Origin: Sphingopyxis witflariensis
GTDB taxonomy: Bacteria; Pseudomonadota; Alphaproteobacteria; Sphingomonadales; Sphingomonadaceae
DNA length: 64,000 nucleotides
Direction of reading: 5' to 3'
Assembly (NCBI RefSeq): GCF_002205635.1
Contig: NZ_NISJ01000003.1
Span: forward strand, 342,397-406,396
Shown: piece after piece, positions 59,737 through 64,000 of the stretch
How positions within the stretch are numbered: the stretch's first letter is position 1
Layout of the letters: each line of letters starts with the position of its first letter
Made by a program: the position numbers and the translations under genes
The notes under the pieces: generated by a model
What the model was told of the DNA's origin: nothing
The model's database searches: none
Seen by the model: the letters and a program-made list of their open reading frames with translations, nothing else

Positions 59737-61745
59737 AGGTCGATTCCGTCATCGGGATCTTGCGACGCGAGGCGGGCGCCGCGGCGCATGGCACCATCGA
59801 TGGCCTTGCGCTTGCGCGCCGCGTCGTCGTCGCGATCCGGGTCGTCGAAGTCGAATTCGCCGACCTGGTTGCCGGGCACGGGGGCAATATCTTCATGGTC
59901 GGGTATTGCCGGTTCCTGCCGGATACCGCTGTTCGCCTCGCTTTCCTCCTGCTCCTCATCCGCCGGATCACCCGAGACGTCCTGATTTGCCTGCGCGGCG
60001 GCGACGCCGGGGAGGATTGCCGGAGGCGCAAGCGCGCTCCAGTCGTCGGGCCGCGGAGCATCCGCCTCGGAGGGAGGCGGGGGCGGCAAGATGCGCGCCT
60101 GCAACCGGGGATCGGCAAAATATCTCGCCTTGCTCGCGCGGATCGGCGCCACGCCTGCGACCATCACGATTTCCTGGTCGGGCGGTAGCTGCATCACCTC
60201 GCCCGGCGTCAGCAATGCGCGCGCGGTCTCGGTACGCGACACCATGAGATGACCGAGCCAGGGCGAGAGCCGGTGCCCCGCATAATTCTTCATGGCGCGC
60301 ATCTCCGTTGCGGTCCCGAGCGCATCGGAAATCCGCTTGGCGGTGCGCTCGTCATTCGTCGCGAAACTTACCCGGACGTGGCAATTATCGAGAATGGCAT
60401 TGTTCGGCCCATAGGCCTTTTCGATCTGGTTCAGCGACTGAGCGATGAGGAAGGCCTTGATTCCGTATCCCGCCATGAAAGCGAGCGCGCTCTCGAAGAA
60501 ATCGAGCCGTCCCAGCGCCGGAAACTCGTCGAGCATGAACAGAAGGCGCTGCGGCCGAGCGGCGGGATTGAGCTCCTCGGTGAGCCGCCGCCCGATCTGG
60601 TTGAGGATCAGGCGGATGAGCGGCTTGGTGCGGCTGATGTCACCCGGCGGCACGACGAGATAAAGCGAGGTCGGGGCGTTGCCGGTGACGAGATCGGCGA
60701 TACGCCAGTCGGACCGCCCCGTCACCGCGGCGATGACCGGGTCGCGGTAGAGGCCGAGGAAGGACATGGCGGTCGAGAGCACCCCCGAGCGCTCGTTGGC
60801 CGACTTGTTGAGCAGGTCCTGCGCGGCCCGGGCAACGACCGGATGCACGCCAGCCTCGCCGAGATGCGCGGTCGTCTGCATGATCCGCAGCGTCGTGGCG
60901 ATGCCGCGGCGGGGATCGGACAAAAAGGCCGCCACCCCGGCGAGCGATTTATCCTCTTCGGCGTAGAGGACATGGAGGATCGCCCCGACGAGCAGCGAAT
61001 GGCTCGTCTTTTCCCAATGGTTGCGCTTCTCGAGGCTGCCTTCGGGGTCGACGAGCACGTCGGCGACATTCTGCGCGTCACGCACCTCCCACTGACCGCG
61101 CCGGATTTCGAGCAAAGGGTTGTAAGCGGATGACGCGATGTTGGTCGGATCGAAGAGGAGCACGCGACCGTGCTGCGCCCGGAAACCCGAAGTGAGCTGC
61201 CAATTCTCGCCCTTGATGTCGTGCACGATACAGCTGCCGGGCCAAGTGAGCAGCGTCGGGACGACGAGGCCGACGCCCTTGCCCGAGCGCGTCGGCGCGA
61301 AGCAGAGGATATGCTCTGCGCCATCATGACGCAGATAGTGCCGGCGAAAGCGTCCAAGGATCACCCCGGCATCGCCGAGCATGCCCGCTCGCCGGATATC
61401 GCCCGCATCTGCCCAGCGCGCCGAGCCATAGGTTTCGGCGCGCCGCCGCTCGCGGGCGCGCCATACCGACATGGCGATCGCGACGATGATCGAAAGAAAG
61501 CCGCCCGAGGCGGCGATCATCGCGCCGCGGTAGAAGATTGGCGGTGCATAGGCGTCATAGACGAACCACCACCAGAAGAAGGCCGGCGGCGGATAGAGCG
61601 GATAGTCGCCGATCCGGAACCATGGCGCACCCAGCGCCGGCTGATATCCGAGCGCAGCGGCAGTCCACTGGGTTGCCGCCCAGACCGCGAGGATCACGAT
61701 CGCGCCGACGGCGGCTATCTGGCCCCAGAGTATCTTGTCGTTCAT
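59733..61745 (-). CDS. traG: type IV coupling protein TraG (VirD4-like)
   Basis: The 670-residue protein has two or three N-terminal membrane segments (GAIVILAVWAATQWTAAALG and FLSIIVAIAMSVW). The ATPase has Walker A FAPTRSGKGVGLVVPTLL (near residue 155) and Walker B LLFMLDEFPALGRL. The C-terminal tail is acidic. It delivers the relaxase-DNA complex to the secretion channel. Confidence 0.96.
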   Translation of the reverse strand: MNDKILWGQIAAVGAIVILAVWAATQWTAAALGYQPALGAPWFRIGDYPLYPPPAFFWWWFVYDAYAPPIFYRGAMIAASGGFLSIIVAIAMSVWRARERRRAETYGSARWADAGDIRRAGMLGDAGVILGRFRRHYLRHDGAEHILCFAPTRSGKGVGLVVPTLLTWPGSCIVHDIKGENWQLTSGFRAQHGRVLLFDPTNIASSAYNPLLEIRRGQWEVRDAQNVADVLVDPEGSLEKRNHWEKTSHSLLVGAILHVLYAEEDKSLAGVAAFLSDPRRGIATTLRIMQTTAHLGEAGVHPVVARAAQDLLNKSANERSGVLSTAMSFLGLYRDPVIAAVTGRSDWRIADLVTGNAPTSLYLVVPPGDISRTKPLIRLILNQIGRRLTEELNPAARPQRLLFMLDEFPALGRLDFFESALAFMAGYGIKAFLIAQSLNQIEKAYGPNNAILDNCHVRVSFATNDERTAKRISDALGTATEMRAMKNYAGHRLSPWLGHLMVSRTETARALLTPGEVMQLPPDQEIVMVAGVAPIRASKARYFADPRLQARILPPPPPSEADAPRPDDWSALAPPAILPGVAAAQANQDVSGDPADEEQEESEANSGIRQEPAIPDHEDIAPVPGNQVGEFDFDDPDRDDDAARKRKAIDGAMRRGARLASQDPDDGIDL

Positions 61746-61760
61746 GCGGAAGCTGTCCTT

Positions 61761-63521
61761 CTAGATGCCGATGCCCCGGCCCAGCGCCCAGTCGACCGTG
61801 CCGCCGGGCGACATGGTGCCGGTGATATGCTGGCCGAGGTGGCGGTCGAGCGCGGGGCGCCAGGGAACGAGCTGGAAGCCGAGCCCGTCGTCGATCATCG
61901 CGAAGCGCCCCGATGCGAGGGTGACGCGTTCGCGGTAGATGCCGCTCACATACTCCCCGGCAGCCGAGGGTTTCGCGGCAAGGCCGGTCCGCTCGGCGAT
62001 CGCGGCGGTGGCGGCCTCCAGCTCACGCGAGGCTAACTTGTCGATCAGCCCCGGCGGCAGGGTCAGCCGATCGCCGGCGCGCGAGGCCAGTCCCTCGCTC
62101 ACAAGATGGCGCGCGCGTTCGTCCATCGCCTGGCGAATTTCGAGACCGAAGCCATTGCCGCATGCGACGGGTTCGCGGGCGACGAGTTGGCGGTCGAGCC
62201 AGGTCGCGCCGGGCGCGACCACCTGCGAAGCAAGCGGCAGGTCGGAGCGGGTCGCCAGCGATATCTGATCACGCCCCTTGCCGTCCTCCCACCGGCGCAG
62301 TTCGACGATCGCGCCGGGCCGCGCGTCGCCGGTCATCTCCATGTCGCCGAAGCGGATGTGGTGGGTGCGCCCGTCGGCGCCGTCGACGATCGCATAGGCG
62401 CTGCCCGCGAGCTCGTCATGGAGGCCGCGCTCGACCAGTCGGCCGATGATCGGACCGCCGGGCGCCCCGTCGTGGAGCGCGAGCGCAGCGGGATCGAAGC
62501 GTCCTCCATCGCGGGTGAGCGCCCGATGCATGGTCTTGATGATATCGCCGCGCGCCGCGACCTCGCGCAGCGCCTGTTCGGCGCCCGCGTCCATCATCCA
62601 GAGCCCGGCGCCCCTTCGCTCGGCGAGCCCCATCGCCTCGAGCTTCGCGGCGCGGCCAACGAGTAGGCCATGCATGCGCCGATCGTCGCCAGGCGCGGGC
62701 CGCAGATCGATCGCCCCGCCCATCTCGTCTGCCATCCGCTGCAGCCGGGCATCGAGGCTCGTCCAGCGTTCGGCATCGACCTCGCGCGTGAGCGAAGTAT
62801 GAATTTCATGCTCGCTCCGCGGACCGAGCTCGAGCGTCACAAAGGTCTCGGCGCGGCCGCGGATCCCCGCAGCGATATAGCCGCGGTCGATGACGAGATC
62901 GGAGCCGTCGTCGGCAATGCCGCGCACGAGAATATGGACGTGCGGATTGTCGGTATTCCAATGGTCGACCGCGACCCAGTCGAGGCGCGTATCCAGATCT
63001 CTTTGCATGTCGGTCAGAAGATCTCGGGTGAAGGTTCGAAGGTCATCGAGATCGGCCGCGTCCTCGGGGCTGACGATCAGCCGGAAATGATGCCGGTCCT
63101 CCTCGCAGCGCGCGGCGAACGCGTCGCGGTCGGCGGCATCGCCATCGGCATCGAACATGATGGCGTCGCGTCCGTCGCGGGTGACGCCCTCGCGCTCCAA
63201 ATAAGAGATATGGCGCGCGAGCGGCGCCGCCCGAAAGCGCGCGCCTCGGTGGCGGACCACGCGCGCCATGACGGTGACGCGGCGGCTGCCCGGCTGGCTG
63301 CGCATCGCGGCCAGAGCCCGCCGGCCGCGCCCCTGCGTCCCGGTGCCGCCGCCGCGCGCTCGGCCGGACCGCGAACGGGTATATCCCGAGCGGGCGGCCG
63401 CCCTGCGGACCTGGGCCGCGAGCCGCTTGCCCCTGTCCGCGGAACCCGAGCCGCGATCGCGGCTCCGTCCCGGCCTGATCCGGAAATCGCCGTCGTCACG
63501 CCGCATCGGGCGCCCTGCCAT
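61761..63521 (-). CDS. VirD2-like relaxase (DUF3363-containing)
   Basis: The 586-residue protein starts MAGRPMRRDDGDFRIRPGRS, with a basic N-terminal 90 residues. The relaxase domain has the catalytic Tyr candidate in RHISYLERE and the metal-binding triad in DHWNTDNPHVHILVRG (His-x-His). The C-terminal half corresponds to DUF3363. It nicks oriT and is carried into the recipient. It lies 15 bp upstream of traG. Confidence 0.9.
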   Translation of the reverse strand: MAGRPMRRDDGDFRIRPGRSRDRGSGSADRGKRLAAQVRRAAARSGYTRSRSGRARGGGTGTQGRGRRALAAMRSQPGSRRVTVMARVVRHRGARFRAAPLARHISYLEREGVTRDGRDAIMFDADGDAADRDAFAARCEEDRHHFRLIVSPEDAADLDDLRTFTRDLLTDMQRDLDTRLDWVAVDHWNTDNPHVHILVRGIADDGSDLVIDRGYIAAGIRGRAETFVTLELGPRSEHEIHTSLTREVDAERWTSLDARLQRMADEMGGAIDLRPAPGDDRRMHGLLVGRAAKLEAMGLAERRGAGLWMMDAGAEQALREVAARGDIIKTMHRALTRDGGRFDPAALALHDGAPGGPIIGRLVERGLHDELAGSAYAIVDGADGRTHHIRFGDMEMTGDARPGAIVELRRWEDGKGRDQISLATRSDLPLASQVVAPGATWLDRQLVAREPVACGNGFGLEIRQAMDERARHLVSEGLASRAGDRLTLPPGLIDKLASRELEAATAAIAERTGLAAKPSAAGEYVSGIYRERVTLASGRFAMIDDGLGFQLVPWRPALDRHLGQHITGTMSPGGTVDWALGRGIGI

Positions 63522-63587
63522 ACGAAAAGGGCGCAGAATATGCGGGCTCTGTGCGATCCGTATGGCTGATTTTGCCTATGCCATACG
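63518..63587. promoter_or_regulatory. inverted repeats upstream of the relaxase, candidate oriT or operator
   Basis: CGTATGGC (63559-63566) and GCCATACG (63580-63587) form an 8-bp inverted repeat with a 13-bp AT-rich spacer. A third copy of CCATACG lies at 63518-63524, over the relaxase start codon. Position next to the relaxase gene fits an oriT or relaxase-autoregulation site. Confidence 0.45.
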
Positions 63588-63725
63588 CCCAAAGCCGCCG
63601 AAAACCGACCATCCCGGGCCCGCAGCTGGCACGGTTTTTATCTTGCGATCCCCCATTTCCCTTCCAGCAAGATCCTGCTGCTCCCGAACCGCGGCATCCA
63701 GCAAGGCTGATCCACCGGCGAGACA

Positions 63726-64000
63726 TCAGCGGTCCCGCGCGGTGGAGAGCGAAATGAAGAGCGACGCAGCCGGCGCGGAAGACGGCGCGGCGGCTTCGGG
63801 CGCCGATGCGGAATGCGCACCCTCGAGGTCGTCGCGGCGCCCGGCGAAGATCGCCGCATCCCGCCAGCCATGCGAAGGCCTTGGCGCCGCGGCGGCATTT
63901 CCAACGCCGTTGACGCTGTCGGCGCCATGTAGTTCGGGGGCGATCTTCGCGACATAGGCGACGGTTTCGGCGGGCAAGCCGCGGCGGCCCGATGCATAGG
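63726..64000 (-). CDS. C-terminal end of a lytic transglycosylase-like protein (partial)
   Basis: The frame continues beyond the window edge. The visible start YASGRRGLPAETVAYVAKIA is the normal end of a Slt-type lytic transglycosylase domain, which opens peptidoglycan for the conjugation channel. About 65 low-complexity Ala/Pro-rich residues follow. Only the end is seen, so the enzyme type is probable, not certain. Confidence 0.7.
   Translation of the reverse strand, partial: YASGRRGLPAETVAYVAKIAPELHGADSVNGVGNAAAAPRPSHGWRDAAIFAGRRDDLEGAHSASAPEAAAPSSAPAASLFISLSTARDR

Noticed and set aside
1..64000. CRISPR arrays, rRNA or tRNA genes, and insertion sequences.
   Set aside because: No regular repeat-spacer array, no tRNA-like cloverleaf with CCA end, and no transposase motif was seen. 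A tool search for tRNA/tmRNA would be decisive near trmB.

Overview
The window is high-GC alphaproteobacterial DNA, most likely from a sphingomonad (Sphingopyxis, Sphingobium or Novosphingobium type). This is judged from protein style and gene content; no rRNA, tRNA or other phylogenetic marker is present. The left 0.9 kb looks like chromosomal core: the 3' end of an unrecognised gene and trmB. A tyrosine integrase follows trmB directly. The right third (47.5-64 kb) is a conjugation module: a complete trbBCDEJKLFGI-type secretion operon, a TraG/VirD4 coupling protein, a VirD2-like relaxase, a CopG-type protein, a RadC-type protein and the end of a lytic transglycosylase. The simplest reading is the left part of an integrative and conjugative element (ICE) whose left end lies near 916-1050 and whose right end is outside the window.

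Between integrase and transfer genes lies about 45 kb of cargo, strongly biased to redox and electrophile defence. 2.3-5.3 kb: TetR/RidA, ZIP-like and CDF-like metal transporters. 5.3-11.7 kb: glutaredoxin, msrA, msrB and a peroxiredoxin, a divergent LysR with a YeeE-like transporter and a dihydrolipoamide-dehydrogenase-like flavoprotein, and a broken marR. 11.6-24 kb: NAD(P) oxidoreductases, a DoxX/YkgB-like membrane protein with a MarR, a periplasmic metallo-beta-lactamase-fold enzyme, a third msrA, LysR/DODA/azoreductase, GST/TetR, a VOC protein and a homoserine-dehydrogenase-like gene. 24-31 kb: HAD phosphatase, gnd, argS, DUF427, thiolase, and a sulfite-oxidase-fold enzyme with a flavin reductase. 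31.9-34.5 kb: DUF2218, redoxin, DM13 and MFS operon. 34.5-47.2 kb: CorA, GST, a second msrB-msrA, LysR, an alpha/beta-hydrolase-OsmC fusion, NmrA/SnoaL/TetR, a second Cys-cluster MarR, rpiA, gap and dps.

The most striking signal is in non-coding DNA. Seven intergenic sites share one promoter architecture: a LysR-type palindrome (consensus CTATGGAAACTATAG read toward the gene), 8 bp, TATTGGA as -35, about 18 bp, and a GATAGT-like -10. Each points at a neighbouring gene: msrB-msrA, the hydrolase-OsmC fusion, gnd, the sulfite-oxidase-fold/flavin-reductase pair, the DUF2218-redoxin-DM13-MFS operon, dps, and a group ending in msrA and the metallo-hydrolase. This looks like one ICE-encoded oxidative-stress regulon; the LysR at 38645-39520, lying between two of the sites, is the best candidate activator.

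A second shared operator, TATATGCGCCGCGCATATA, occurs beside two MarR-type genes whose products end in a C-x2-C-x4-C-x2-C cluster, upstream of gap, and over the likely promoter of that LysR, suggesting a two-tier MarR-to-LysR circuit. The activities of these regulators are inferred from sequence only.
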